The notes under the pieces were generated by a model, which was not told where the DNA came from, ran no database searches, and worked only from the letters and a program-made list of their open reading frames with translations. A program made the position numbers and the translations under genes. Shown in pieces: positions 1-9,312 of a DNA stretch of 64,000 nucleotides. The DNA is from Pseudoalteromonas holothuriae. Its GTDB lineage: Bacteria; Pseudomonadota; Gammaproteobacteria; Enterobacterales; Alteromonadaceae. Position 1 is the first letter of the stretch. Each line of letters starts with the position of its first letter. The stretch lies in assembly GCF_945859825.1 (NCBI RefSeq), contig NZ_CAMAPC010000006.1, forward strand, positions 111,246-175,245, in the 5' to 3' direction.

Positions 1-1
1 T

Positions 2-385
2 GAAAATTATCCAGACAGAGTGGGTGTATTCTCTGATTCATCAAAGAATACGTACAACTTAGTTGGTTTCTATGAGCAAGATAACTTTTCTGCTCGTTTA
101 GCTTACAACTGGCGTTCAGAATTTATTATTCGTGAAGCACCAGGTTGGTATGGTAACCGTGAGCATAAGGCATACGGTCAGTTAGACTTCAGTGCAACTT
201 ACTCAGTGACTGATTATTTAGATGTTACATTTGAAGGTATAAATCTAACAGAAGAAGATAGCGTTCAGCTTGGTAACAACCATGAGTCAACAACGTTACC
301 TAACCCTGACTTGTTAAATGACTTCCCAGTTTGGAGTTTTGAAGGTGAAGCGCGTTACAAAGTGGGCGTAGCAGTTCGTTTCTAA
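2..385 (+). CDS. TonB-dependent receptor, C-terminal end (5' truncated by window)
   Basis: The frame is open from the window edge and ends at a TAA at 383-385. The visible 127 residues are the last beta-strands of an outer-membrane barrel: alternating aromatic strands (FSARLAYNWRSEF), a strand with FEGINLTEE near the end, and a C-terminal strand ending in Phe (VGVAVRF), the usual signature recognised by the BAM machinery. The same ending style (FRLAYTWRS ... LSVRATF) occurs in the complete receptor at 4445-7666, so the two are probably members of the same carbohydrate-receptor class. It is followed by a terminator and then by a flavin halogenase-like gene, a neighbour often found with such receptors. 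Substrate cannot be told from the fragment. Confidence 0.9.
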   Translation, partial: ENYPDRVGVFSDSSKNTYNLVGFYEQDNFSARLAYNWRSEFIIREAPGWYGNREHKAYGQLDFSATYSVTDYLDVTFEGINLTEEDSVQLGNNHESTTLPNPDLLNDFPVWSFEGEARYKVGVAVRF

Positions 386-401
386 TTGGAAATGTAACTA
401 G

Positions 402-430
402 AAAAGCCCAGCATTTGCTGGGCTTTTTTA
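402..430 (+). terminator. Rho-independent terminator of the receptor gene
   Basis: A 7-bp GC-rich stem GCCCAGC (406-412) / GCTGGGC (417-423) with an ATTT loop is preceded by A's and followed by six T's. It lies 17 bp after the receptor stop codon and separates it from the halogenase-like gene. Confidence 0.9.
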
Positions 431-485
431 TTATTATAAGTTGAGTGTTCATTTATAGTTTCTACATATAGCCATTAGGTGTTTT

Positions 486-2021
486 ATGGATATTAAAAAA
501 GTTGTCATTGTGGGAGGTGGAACGGCGGGATGGTTAGCTGCAAACCACTTAGGTAAAGAGTTATTAAAAAGAGAGGGGGTATCAGTAACACTCATCGAAT
601 CACCCGATATTCCTCCAATAGGTGTTGGTGAAGGCACTGTACCGGATATTCGTCAAACACTTTTAAACTTTGGAATTAGTGAAACCGATTTTATTCGAGA
701 GTGTGATGCGACATTTAAGCAGTCAATTAAGTTTGTAAATTGGATGGATAAAAATACTTATGGAGATGGAAATTTTTATCATCATTTGTTTGATGTCCCC
801 AATTCAAGTCATGCTAAGATTTTAACAGAGCATTGGCTAAATCAGAAGAATACGGATAAACATTATGCGCACAATTTGTCATCTCAACATCTAATTTGTG
901 AACATGGACTCGCGCCAAAAGATATTACTACACCTGAATATCAAGCTGACTTAGCATATGCATATCATTTAAACGCTGGAAAATTTGCTCAGCTACTTGC
1001 CAAAAATGCAAAAGAAAAATACCAAGTAGAGCATATTTTAGCGAATGTAAAAGCTGTAAAGTGTGACAATAATGGATTTATATCTAATCTGATCACAGAT
1101 GTACATGGAGAACTCGCATTCGATTTTTATATTGATTGTTCTGGTTTTGATTCAATCTTGCTTAGCAAAACGCTTAATATTCCTTTTATCAGTGTTGCTG
1201 ATTCACTACTCGTAGATAGCGCACTTGTTGTGCAAGTTCCTACGCAGCCTGAAGACAATATTCCTCCTTACACTATTGCAACGGCACATCAAGCAGGGTG
1301 GATTTGGGATATTGCTTTATCTTCGCGCAGAGGCGTGGGCTTTGTTTATTCCAGCAAACATATCACAGATGAAAAAGCGAAGTTAAAATTTGATAAGTAT
1401 TTGGGCGAGAAATGCCAAGATCTTAGCTATAGAAAGATTTCAATGAAGGTAGGCTTTAGAGAAAAGTTTTGGCATAAAAACTGTGTAGCTTTAGGTTTGG
1501 CACAAGGCTTTTTGGAGCCATTAGAAGCTACATCTATTCTACTTACAGACTTTTGTGCTAAATTTTTGACTCAACGTTTCCCACATAATAGATCACAAAT
1601 TGAATATTTAGAGCAGCGTTTTAACCATTCAATGCAATATGCATGGCAAAGGGTTGTGGATTTTATCAAGCTACATTACTGTATCTCTGATCGAACCGAC
1701 TCCTCATTTTGGATTGAAAATAAAGAAAGTCATACTATTCCTCAAACGCTAAAAGATAGGCTTACCCTTTGGAAAGACTTTGTACCAGTGAAAGACGATT
1801 TTTTTAGCCAGTTTGAGGTTTTTTATTTAGAAAACTTTTTATTCGTGCTCTACGGTATGGGTTATAGCACAGATGTAATTGGGGAAAGAAAGGCCACTGA
1901 TAGTGACATGGCTGAATATTTTGAAAGAAAGGAAAAAATAGATGAGTTTCTTAAAAATAAGCTGCCAAAACATAGGGATTTATTAGAGAAGATAAAAAAG
2001 TTTGGCCTTCAAAATATCTAA
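486..2021 (+). CDS. tryptophan-halogenase-family flavoprotein
   Basis: This 511-residue protein belongs to the flavin-dependent tryptophan halogenase family (PrnA-like). It has an N-terminal FAD-binding GxGxxG motif (GGGTAGW, residues 10-16). A lysine at K78 (ATFKQSIKF) lines up by eye with the catalytic Lys79 of PrnA. W272 and W274 (GWIWDI) resemble the family WxWxI motif. A glutamate in EPLEATS (about E347) corresponds to the second catalytic residue region. Characterised members chlorinate or brominate tryptophan using FADH2 supplied by a separate reductase. Homologues beside TonB-dependent receptors in Alteromonadales and Caulobacterales have no proven substrate, so halogenation of free tryptophan should not be assumed. 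It follows a receptor terminator, so it probably has its own promoter, and it is convergent with the oxygenase-like gene at 2117. Confidence 0.85.
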   Translation: MDIKKVVIVGGGTAGWLAANHLGKELLKREGVSVTLIESPDIPPIGVGEGTVPDIRQTLLNFGISETDFIRECDATFKQSIKFVNWMDKNTYGDGNFYHHLFDVPNSSHAKILTEHWLNQKNTDKHYAHNLSSQHLICEHGLAPKDITTPEYQADLAYAYHLNAGKFAQLLAKNAKEKYQVEHILANVKAVKCDNNGFISNLITDVHGELAFDFYIDCSGFDSILLSKTLNIPFISVADSLLVDSALVVQVPTQPEDNIPPYTIATAHQAGWIWDIALSSRRGVGFVYSSKHITDEKAKLKFDKYLGEKCQDLSYRKISMKVGFREKFWHKNCVALGLAQGFLEPLEATSILLTDFCAKFLTQRFPHNRSQIEYLEQRFNHSMQYAWQRVVDFIKLHYCISDRTDSSFWIENKESHTIPQTLKDRLTLWKDFVPVKDDFFSQFEVFYLENFLFVLYGMGYSTDVIGERKATDSDMAEYFERKEKIDEFLKNKLPKHRDLLEKIKKFGLQNI

Positions 2022-2024
2022 TGC

Positions 2025-2065
2025 ATAGATGAGAAACAATATTATATAATATGTTTCTCATCTAT
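2025..2065. terminator. long perfect palindrome between convergent genes, bidirectional terminator
   Basis: Arms of 14 bp, ATAGATGAGAAACA (2025-2038) and its exact complement (2052-2065), flank an A/T-only centre that is itself nearly palindromic. It starts 4 bp after the halogenase stop codon and lies about 50 bp from the end of the convergent gene, so it probably ends transcription from both sides. Confidence 0.65.
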
Positions 2066-2116
2066 ACAGCTTTATAAGTACTTTAAACGTTATAATATAT
2101 TAACTGTAACCCTAAA

Positions 2117-2833
2117 TTAGCCCTTAATAAGAGTTGCAAAGGATGAAATTGCAAGCCTTCCACATTTAGGATCTTTATTGTAGCCGTTATCATCTAATAA
2201 AATATTGGCACTGTGTAACAGGTTTCCTTGATAAATAACTAAGCGGTTAGGCTTAGCATCAACTTTGAGCACTCTTTCAAAAATACTTGTACTATTATTG
2301 ATATAACCAGAGTGCTCTTCTGGTGTATTTTTAATGTCGTTAACCATCTTTTCTAGAATAGGTGAATGTTCTTCGTGAAATTCGATGATATTATCTGGCT
2401 TGTATTTATAAAGGCTCGTACCACCAAAATCTTGCTGAGATAGATAATGTACAAATGCGTAATGCTGTTGATCAAAAGTATCAATATGAGGCATTTTTTG
2501 TTGAATAATTAACTGCTCTGGTTTACATGTTACAAGTGAAAGTAAACTTCGGTGAAGCTTTACTTCATTATACTGTGAACCTAAATCGGGAAGTATATGC
2601 TCTAAGAAAAAAGTTTTCAGGATCCTTAGGTAAGGTTGTGGCATGTGATCTCTAATGCCAGGGTAAAAGGAGTTATCAGAAAACATAGGGTTAAAATAAG
2701 CAATGTTATAAGCAAAATTTAAAATACTATCCAAATCATGTAAAAAGTTATCAATAATGTAAACCTTTTTATCGGTTCCAGGCACTTTTAACTTATTAAT
2801 AGTGATATTTTTGTGTATTTTTAACTCATTCAT
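2117..2833 (-). CDS. DUF6445-like protein with 2-oxoglutarate/Fe(II) oxygenase residue pattern
   Basis: This 238-residue soluble protein has no signal peptide. It resembles the DUF6445 family that often accompanies receptor/halogenase loci, which is a recollection rather than a search result. Reading it by eye, I see the layout of a double-stranded beta-helix dioxygenase: H116 and D118 (PHID) as an HxD pair, a strand YAFVHYL, a distal H207 in YQGNLLHSA, and R226 in GRLAISSF at the place where 2-oxoglutarate is usually bound. The start is the ATG at 2833, with AGAGAG about 8 bases upstream on the coding strand. It is convergent with the halogenase-like gene. A partnership in modifying a receptor ligand or a peptide is possible but is inference. 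Confidence 0.6.
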   Translation of the reverse strand: MNELKIHKNITINKLKVPGTDKKVYIIDNFLHDLDSILNFAYNIAYFNPMFSDNSFYPGIRDHMPQPYLRILKTFFLEHILPDLGSQYNEVKLHRSLLSLVTCKPEQLIIQQKMPHIDTFDQQHYAFVHYLSQQDFGGTSLYKYKPDNIIEFHEEHSPILEKMVNDIKNTPEEHSGYINNSTSIFERVLKVDAKPNRLVIYQGNLLHSANILLDDNGYNKDPKCGRLAISSFATLIKG

Positions 2834-3093
2834 ACTGCTCTCTATGATTTATGTCTAAATTAAACCAATCTTAAGTAATACTTCATCACTTAGAGGGGCT
2901 AAACCTTACGTAAGTTGCGTTATAAATTTCGCTATTTAGAAAAATAAATAGCGAAACCCTTAGCTTGCTATCGACAAGGTTTCCTTGCCTCAGAATAGAA
3001 CACTTAATTAATAAAGTTGATATAACAGCTTAAATTTTAGCTGGATATAAAAGGTGATAATTTAACATTATCAAATTTACCGATTTAAAACAC

Positions 3094-4135
3094 TGGGTAG
3101 CCCCGATTTCATCGGAGACTGTTTTGTGTAAGTCAGACCACTTTACCTGACACCATTAAATTATCATAGTAGTCTACTTCATATTGTGCTGGTGGCACAT
3201 AGCCAATTGAAGAGAGTAAACGTTTATGATTAAACCAATTAACCCATTATAAGGTGTCATATTCAACAGTATCAATATTTTTTCTTGCGCCATTACGGAG
3301 GATAATTTCTGTTATTAAATAATCTATTTATCGTTTCAGCAAGTTGCTCTGTTTATCTTATTGCTATGATGAATTAGTTTTTAGAGCCCGCTTCGATGCC
3401 AAATTGTTTGTTCTAACGCATCAAGGATAAGGCCATATTCATTGCCGTTGATACCAACCTACAATATATCGAGAGAAAACATTTACCACAAAGCAATATA
3501 AACAAACTCGCTCCAAGTGCCAGTATAGGTAATATTAGCGACTCAAAGCTGATCAGGTTGTTTAGCATGCTTTAGCAAGGCGAACACCTTGAATATCCAT
3601 ACCTCTTATCCATCGCTCAACAGTACGGTGTGCAACTTGACTCCTCGAATGAGTATCATCAATTCAGCATCATGTTTCTTGCGGTTAGATAGACGCTCTG
3701 GTATGTGCTGTAGCAGTTTGTGAGCATAATAGTTTAAAGGTGCAATAGGCTGCCCATTACAAATAGACCCCACACAATAATGCTCTACACGTATCAATAA
3801 ACTCGCGATTATTTTTGTTTGCGGCCTAGTTTTTCCTGAGCGAAAAAAGCGACGGTTTACCTCATAATATTATTAGTTCGCTTTAGTTTTTTTCTAAAGC
3901 TGCGAGTTACTTTTCAGCTGTTAGGGGGTTATTCCATCAATTGAGTTTGAGACTTTTTAACCCATTGTTTGGAGAACTTCTGGAGTTCCCCCAGTTTATT
4001 TGAAATAGATACTAGCGAAGCCCAAAGAGAAGTGTATTCAAGCTGCTGTGTATAACGACATTGTTCCAGTTTCTTTAGTCTCAGGCAAACCTGGGGCGAT
4101 TCAGCCAAGATGTTACACAAAAGTTGTGATCTCAT
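3094..4135 (-). mobile_element. decayed IS3-family insertion sequence (orfA and orfB remnants)
   Basis: Read on the minus strand, this 1-kb stretch holds fragments of both IS3-family transposase proteins, broken by stops and frame changes. OrfA-like pieces are YTSLWASL...FSKQWVKKSQ (near 4000), LTAEK and LAALEKN (near 3920), then TVAFFAQEKLGRKQK (near 3850). OrfB-like pieces are REFIDT, ICNGQPIAPLNYYAHK (near 3750), TVERWIRGMDIQGVRLAKAC (near 3600), ITYTGTWSEFVYIAL (near 3510) and the C-terminus NWFNHKRLLSSIGYVPPAQY ending at about 3143. The order and spacing match the IS51-type branch of IS3. A terminal repeat of the expected type (TGGGTAGCCCCGATTTC...) lies at 3094-3119; I could not find the other end. 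It cannot encode an active transposase. Apart from it, 2834-3093 and 4136-4261 show no gene. Confidence 0.85.
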
Positions 4136-4261
4136 ATTAATTTATATGTTCAAAATAAATGGAGCGTGTTTTTTAGAAAAATAAAGGCGAGTTATTGAGC
4201 CAAATAATATTACTAAAAAGCATTTTAGGAATTTAAAGTCTAACTTTATACCAAAAAAATA

Positions 4262-4328
4262 GTTTACTTTTTACTCTGGTGTGTTAAAAAGTAACGAGTG
4301 TTCATTGGTTTTTTTGTTAAAAAGTAAC
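4262..4328 (+). promoter_or_regulatory. repeated 13-bp motif upstream of the receptor gene, candidate operators
   Basis: The motif GTTAAAAAGTAAC occurs exactly at 4283-4295 and 4316-4328, 33 bp apart (about three helical turns). A related inverted copy, GTTTACTTTTTAC, lies at 4262-4274. They sit 117-183 bp before the receptor start codon. They could be binding sites for the RpiR regulator encoded downstream or for another regulator; only the repetition is observed. Confidence 0.4.
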
Positions 4329-4444
4329 AGTAAGGCATGGTTAAACTTAGTTCACAATGATGAAGTGCTACTCCTTTGGGTTTTAAGTGCTAGTGTGCCT
4401 ACCAATACCTAACTGGGTCGAATATAAGCAAATGGGGAATAAAA

Positions 4445-7400
4445 ATGTCAAAAAAAATCACCAATATCGTCGGCAGTAATAAATCGAAGCGGACAAGGCT
4501 AAGCCTCGCTGTATCCTCAGCAATTTTAGGGCTATGCCCTTTGTTGCTTGCAGCTCAAGAAGTGGCTCAAAATGACAGCGATGTCAATGCGGGCGACAAA
4601 ACAGCTGATGTTGAGGTCATTGAAGTAACGGGTATTCGTGGCAGTATTAATAGTGCACAAAATATAAAACGTTACGCAGATACTGTAAAAGATGTGATCA
4701 CCGCATCTGATATCGGCGCGCTGCCTGATAAGTCAGTTACAGAAGCGCTACAACGTATACCGGGTGTTACTATAGAGCGTTTTGCTTCATCGAGCGATCC
4801 GAAGCATTATGCTGATGAAGGAACTGGTGTACTTGTGCGAGGTTTAGACCGCGTGCGCTCTGAAGTGAATGGCCGTGATGCATTTAGCGCTAATCCATCT
4901 GGAGGCTTAAGTTATGAAGATTTTCCTGCAGAGCTTTTAGGAGCTGTAGAGGTAGTTAAAAACCAGACCGCTGATCTTATCTCTGGTGGTATTTCAGGTA
5001 CGGTTAACTTAATTACTCGGAAACCTTTTGACTCAGATGAACGTTTAATTTCTTTTAATGCAAAAGCCAACTACGGCGATTTTAGAGAAGAAGTAACACC
5101 TTCTTTTTCTGCACTTTTTTCAGACAATTGGCAAACTAGTGCGGGTAAGTTTGGATTCTTAATCGCTGCTTCAAAATCAGATTATGAAACGCGTGGTGAT
5201 GGTGTTGGTTTAGGCAACTTCCATTCACGAGGCGATTCCTTTGTTCCGACCTTGGATCAATGGGGTGGCATTACAGGTGTAGACTCGTCCTCACCTGTAG
5301 ATGGCCCCGCTTTACCAGGGCAACCAGCGGGCAGTATATGGCATGTGCCTGTTGCTATTCATATGAGTACCGCGACGAACGACCGTAAGCGAACGGGTCT
5401 TACATCGTCTGTGCAGTGGTCAAATACAGATGAAACGATTGTTGCAACACTTGAGCATATTCATTCAAAAGCATCACTTGAATGGAACGAGCGACAAATA
5501 GGTCAAGCAGCTCAGGGTTTTAAAAGCTTTATGGGGTCTTCGCAAAATTGGCAGGACGATGCGCAAAATGGCTATCCGCTTACAACCGAGGGTAGCTTTG
5601 TCACATCAGGTATTGCACTAGGTGTTTCTCCAGAGACGCCATTTTTCTATCGTAGCCGATGGAATCATAACGAAAACACTGTCGATGATACGTCATTTAA
5701 ACTGACGTGGAAGCCAGTAGATAGACTAACCATAGACTTTGACTATCAACATGTAGACGCTGAAAAGCAAGTTGAAAACTACAGTATGTCAGGTCAAACC
5801 CGAGGTAACCATGTTCATGTTGTGTCGCCCTACTTTTTAGATATGCGAGGCTCACGTCCTACGGTTAAATTTTTGAGTGATAATATCTTAACCGCTGGGT
5901 GGTCGCCAAATGAAGACTGGAATGGGCCTGTTCCTAATGTGTTTTTAGGCAGTGGAATGGAGCAAGTTGAGCACAACACTGCTAAGTCTGACAGTTTCAA
6001 ACTGGATTTTAAATATGAATTAGATGGTCACTTTACGAGTGTTAGCGCAGGGCTATATGCTTCAGATAAAGATTTAAAAGTTCGTGATACTGACTATGAA
6101 GGGTGGTCTGCAATAGGTACGCCTTGGGTACAAGGTGACAGAAACGCAGCTGCAGCTATTAATAAGCCTGAACTTTTTGAGCGTGTTGATTTTTCAGACT
6201 ACTTTCATGGGGAAGTATTACAGGGTAATGTGAATAACTTTCTTTTTCCAAAAATGGATTTAGTAAAAAATTATGCACAATCACTAAGGCAAGGGTGTAA
6301 AGATGGTTGGCATAACGCGACACGCAGTGCTGAAAATGGCGGAGTATGTTCAGGCACTTATGTACCGTACGAAGATAAGCCAAATCGTATAGAAGGCCCC
6401 TATGCTGCACATAATATTAGTTCTACTAATGAACAGCGCACAGAGTTTTATGTGAGAGGCGATTTTGACTTTGAATTCCAAGATATTCCTGTTGTGGGTA
6501 ATATTGGTTTACGCTATGTAAATTACCAGCTTGAATCAACGGGCGCGTTAGTTCAGCCTCAGGAAATAAAGCGTGGAGATGCAGGTACGTCATTGAATAG
6601 CGTGATGCAACAGCCGCAGTACAAACGCTACTATGACATTGCCGGTGGGCAGTCTGATTTAAGTACAGTAGAGGGGACGGATTACACCACTGTGCTGCCA
6701 AGTTTAAATTTGAGTTTTGGTATTGCAGAGGACGTGGTCATTCGATTTGGCGCATCAAAAGCTTTATATTACCCAAGCTTAGTAGATGCGAGAAACATCA
6801 ATATTATTAACCTTGATTATACCCCCATATTGCAAACTGCTGGGTTAGATTATGATGACGTGAATAACCCTGTTGTTGGTCTCGATAACTTTGAATTAAC
6901 AGCCTTATCTGGAAACCCGAACTTAGAACCTGAAGAAGCGGTTAATATTGACCTAAGTACTGAGTGGTATTTTGCTGAAGCGGGATACATTACTGTTGGT
7001 TTATTTAACAAGAAGCTAGATAACATTATTCGTCGTCGAGCATTTGATTTGGACGTGACCTACGGCGATGAAACTTATGATATCTCCGCTTATGGCCCTG
7101 CGAATACTGGCTCAGGTACACTTCGCGGTGTGGAATTTTCATACTCACAATTTTACGATATGTTGCCTGGGGTTTGGAGTGGTTTAGGCTTACAGTTTAA
7201 CTACACTTATATCGACCAAGATGGACTTGAAGACCCCAATGAAGTAGCGGCAGGTACATTAGGGTTTGATGAAAATGGTAACCCACTCAATGATAATCGT
7301 AATACTTTCCGTGTATTTAGCGGCCTGCCACTGCAAGGCTACTCAGATAAAAACTTCAATGTGATTGGTATGTACGAGTACCAAGATATTTCATTTCGAC

Positions 7401-7666
7401 TGGCGTACACATGGCGCTCTGACTATCTGTTAACTTTGCGTGAGTCTGAAGAGTATGTACCAGCCTATGCGAAGTCTTCGGGCATGATGGATGCGAGCTT
7501 GTATTACACTATTAACGATCATTGGAAAGTAGGTATTGAAGCAAGTAATTTGCTCGATACGGAAACCAAAACTGAGTATCAGATGGACCAAGCAGGCACC
7601 AAGACACAAGCGCTTAATTTCACGACGGATAGACGTTTTGCTCTGAGTGTGCGTGCTACTTTTTAA
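4445..7666 (+). CDS. TonB-dependent receptor, probable importer of oxidised chitooligosaccharides
   Basis: At 1073 residues this is of the large class typical of polysaccharide receptors. An N-terminal signal peptide (basic start, hydrophobic stretch at about 19-36, AAQ) is followed by a TonB-box-like segment VEVIEVTGIR and the plug domain (DVITASDIGALPDKSVTEAL, RIPGVTIER, VRGLDRVRSEVNGR). A 22-stranded barrel follows, with a NPNLEPEEA motif and the C-terminal strand FALSVRATF. The ATG at 4445 has GGGGA about 10 bases upstream. It lies on the same strand just upstream of a gene set for N-acetylglucosaminic acid use, so import of C1-oxidised chitooligosaccharides is the most economical role. 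Family membership is certain; the substrate is inferred from context. Confidence 0.92.
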   Translation: MSKKITNIVGSNKSKRTRLSLAVSSAILGLCPLLLAAQEVAQNDSDVNAGDKTADVEVIEVTGIRGSINSAQNIKRYADTVKDVITASDIGALPDKSVTEALQRIPGVTIERFASSSDPKHYADEGTGVLVRGLDRVRSEVNGRDAFSANPSGGLSYEDFPAELLGAVEVVKNQTADLISGGISGTVNLITRKPFDSDERLISFNAKANYGDFREEVTPSFSALFSDNWQTSAGKFGFLIAASKSDYETRGDGVGLGNFHSRGDSFVPTLDQWGGITGVDSSSPVDGPALPGQPAGSIWHVPVAIHMSTATNDRKRTGLTSSVQWSNTDETIVATLEHIHSKASLEWNERQIGQAAQGFKSFMGSSQNWQDDAQNGYPLTTEGSFVTSGIALGVSPETPFFYRSRWNHNENTVDDTSFKLTWKPVDRLTIDFDYQHVDAEKQVENYSMSGQTRGNHVHVVSPYFLDMRGSRPTVKFLSDNILTAGWSPNEDWNGPVPNVFLGSGMEQVEHNTAKSDSFKLDFKYELDGHFTSVSAGLYASDKDLKVRDTDYEGWSAIGTPWVQGDRNAAAAINKPELFERVDFSDYFHGEVLQGNVNNFLFPKMDLVKNYAQSLRQGCKDGWHNATRSAENGGVCSGTYVPYEDKPNRIEGPYAAHNISSTNEQRTEFYVRGDFDFEFQDIPVVGNIGLRYVNYQLESTGALVQPQEIKRGDAGTSLNSVMQQPQYKRYYDIAGGQSDLSTVEGTDYTTVLPSLNLSFGIAEDVVIRFGASKALYYPSLVDARNINIINLDYTPILQTAGLDYDDVNNPVVGLDNFELTALSGNPNLEPEEAVNIDLSTEWYFAEAGYITVGLFNKKLDNIIRRRAFDLDVTYGDETYDISAYGPANTGSGTLRGVEFSYSQFYDMLPGVWSGLGLQFNYTYIDQDGLEDPNEVAAGTLGFDENGNPLNDNRNTFRVFSGLPLQGYSDKNFNVIGMYEYQDISFRLAYTWRSDYLLTLRESEEYVPAYAKSSGMMDASLYYTINDHWKVGIEASNLLDTETKTEYQMDQAGTKTQALNFTTDRRFALSVRATF

Positions 7667-7677
7667 CATCATAACTA

Positions 7678-7713
7678 AAGCCAGTGTGTAGGTTCATAAC
7701 ACACTGGTTTTAG
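7678..7713 (+). terminator. Rho-independent terminator of the receptor gene
   Basis: Arms CCAGTGTGT (7681-7689) and ACACACTGG (7699-7707) are followed by TTTTAG. It makes the receptor its own transcription unit, so the enzyme operon beginning at 8072 needs a separate promoter. Confidence 0.8.
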
Positions 7714-7758
7714 CAATGCCTAAAAAGGCAGTGGATAGTTATAACGCACGAACTGTTA

Positions 7759-8022
7759 GGGTCTGTTGATCTTTGAGGTATGAATTTTGTTCAAATCAAA
7801 GGCTTTCATTACGCGAAATGAGTAATGCAGCATAATAATTTATGTCAGTTGCGAATGACAAAGTAGTGGAAGCCTTTGGTTGAACCCTTTGGGCAGCGCC
7901 ATTCGAGCATTTTTTCTACGTTATCACCTGACTTACATAGAATAACTATGCGACGCAGGTTCTGCCTTGCCAAAATACCCGAATGACTGCTGCAAAAACA
8001 CACAGCAAAGATCAACAGACCC
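7759..8022 (+). mobile_element. short mobile repeat, copy A (MITE-like, 264 bp)
   Basis: This non-coding 264-bp element has perfect terminal inverted repeats GGGTCTGTTGATCTTTG / CAAAGATCAACAGACCC flanked on both sides by TA. A TA duplication is typical of IS630/Tc1-like and some IS5-like transposition. It is nearly identical to copy D (40671-40934), so the family has moved or converted recently. No open frame of note is present. It separates the receptor gene from the enzyme operon and ends 50 bp before the next start codon. Confidence 0.8.
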
Positions 8023-8071
8023 TAATCACTAAAATGGAACCGCTTTAATATTAAAGGATGCTAAATAAGTA

Positions 8072-9298
8072 ATGTCTGAATTCTTAAAAGGCTCGGGAAG
8101 CCCACAGCAATTGTACAAACAGGGATGGAATATTTTTAAAGAGCAGGTGAGCTTGCCCGTTGCGGTGATCAAACAAGATGCGATTAGGCAAAATGCACAG
8201 TGGATGGCGCAGTTTGCTCGTCAAAATAATGTATTACTTGCTCCGCATGGTAAAACTACCATGTCACCTGAGTTATTTAAGTACCAATTAGAGGCGGGAG
8301 CTTGGGCGATCACTTTAGCTAATGTACCCCAAGTGTTGAGTGCGGTTGGTGCTGGCATTGAGCGTATTATATTAGCCAATCAATTAGTGGGCCGTCACCA
8401 TTTTGAACTTATTGCACAGTTGCTAAAAAGTACAGGGTTAGAGTTTTACTGTTTTGTTGACTCTGTTGATAACGCAAAAGCGTTAGGTGAGTTTTTTGCA
8501 AGTAAGAACCTCAAGCTGAATATTGTGTTGGAGCTTGGTGTTGTAGGTGGCCGGTGTGGTTGTCGCTCAGTAGATGATATCGACACCCTGATATTGGCGT
8601 GTAGTGAATATGAGTGCTTACAAATAGCCGGTTTAGGCTTTTATGAGGGGGTTATTAGTGGTGAAAATGCAGCACAGAGTGTTGCAGAGTTTGTAGCAGA
8701 TGTTGTTGCACAGGCAAAACGCTTACATCAGCAAGACGTGTTTGCTCAACCTGAACCGATTATTACAGGTGCGGGTTCTGCTTGGTATGACATTGTCACC
8801 AAAGTTTTGGTAAGTAGTGAGTGCGAAAAACAATTTAGGCTAGTGATACGTCCCGGTTGTTACCTTATTCATGATACTGGAATTTACCAAAATGCGCAGC
8901 AAGCCATATTAGCACGCAGTGAATTTGCAAATAGCGTAGATGGCTCCTTAGTGTCGAGTTTGTATATTTGGGCTTATGTTATGTCTGTGCCTGAAAATGG
9001 TTTAGCGATTGTGGGAATGGGTAAGCGAGATGTTGCTTTTGATGCAGGGTTACCTACCGCTGAATTGGTTTATTCACCTAGAGATCAGCATTTAAAAAAT
9101 ACAGTTAGTGATTTATACGTTGAAAAAATAATGGATCAGCATGCTATGTTGCGCTTTTCTCTAAATCATCCACTGAATGTTGGCGATATGGTATGTTTTT
9201 CTACGTCTCACCCATGCTTAACGTTTGATAAGTGGCGACAAATAGGCATTGTTGAGCGAGATTGGGTTATCACTAAAACCATTTCAACGCATTTTTAA
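8072..9298 (+). CDS. PLP-dependent D-serine-dehydratase-type deaminase, probable glucosaminate (GlcN1A) ammonia-lyase
   Basis: These 408 residues belong to the alanine-racemase-fold (type III) D-serine dehydratase / D-threonine aldolase family. The Schiff-base lysine is K61 in APHGKTTMSPELF. Near the C-terminus H380 and C382 (SHPCLTFDKW) are the zinc ligands of eukaryotic-type D-serine dehydratases. The C2 of D-glucosaminate has D-amino-acid-like geometry, and its dehydration and deamination would give 2-keto-3-deoxygluconate, the substrate of the kinase at 13540. A RidA protein in the same operon fits, because such lyases release an enamine. AAAGGA lies about 13 bases before the ATG. The family is clear; the substrate comes from the locus and from the published GlcNAc1A pathway of Pseudoalteromonas prydzensis. 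Confidence 0.8.
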   Translation: MSEFLKGSGSPQQLYKQGWNIFKEQVSLPVAVIKQDAIRQNAQWMAQFARQNNVLLAPHGKTTMSPELFKYQLEAGAWAITLANVPQVLSAVGAGIERIILANQLVGRHHFELIAQLLKSTGLEFYCFVDSVDNAKALGEFFASKNLKLNIVLELGVVGGRCGCRSVDDIDTLILACSEYECLQIAGLGFYEGVISGENAAQSVAEFVADVVAQAKRLHQQDVFAQPEPIITGAGSAWYDIVTKVLVSSECEKQFRLVIRPGCYLIHDTGIYQNAQQAILARSEFANSVDGSLVSSLYIWAYVMSVPENGLAIVGMGKRDVAFDAGLPTAELVYSPRDQHLKNTVSDLYVEKIMDQHAMLRFSLNHPLNVGDMVCFSTSHPCLTFDKWRQIGIVERDWVITKTISTHF

Positions 9299-9312
9299 TC
9301 GAGGCAACACTT

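Noticed and set aside
3606..3797. Intact small gene of 63 residues
   Set aside because: It is a surviving fragment of IS3 OrfB whose flanking parts continue in other frames.
6159..6701. Minus-strand frames inside the receptor gene
   Set aside because: They are shadows of a clearly coding plus-strand receptor.
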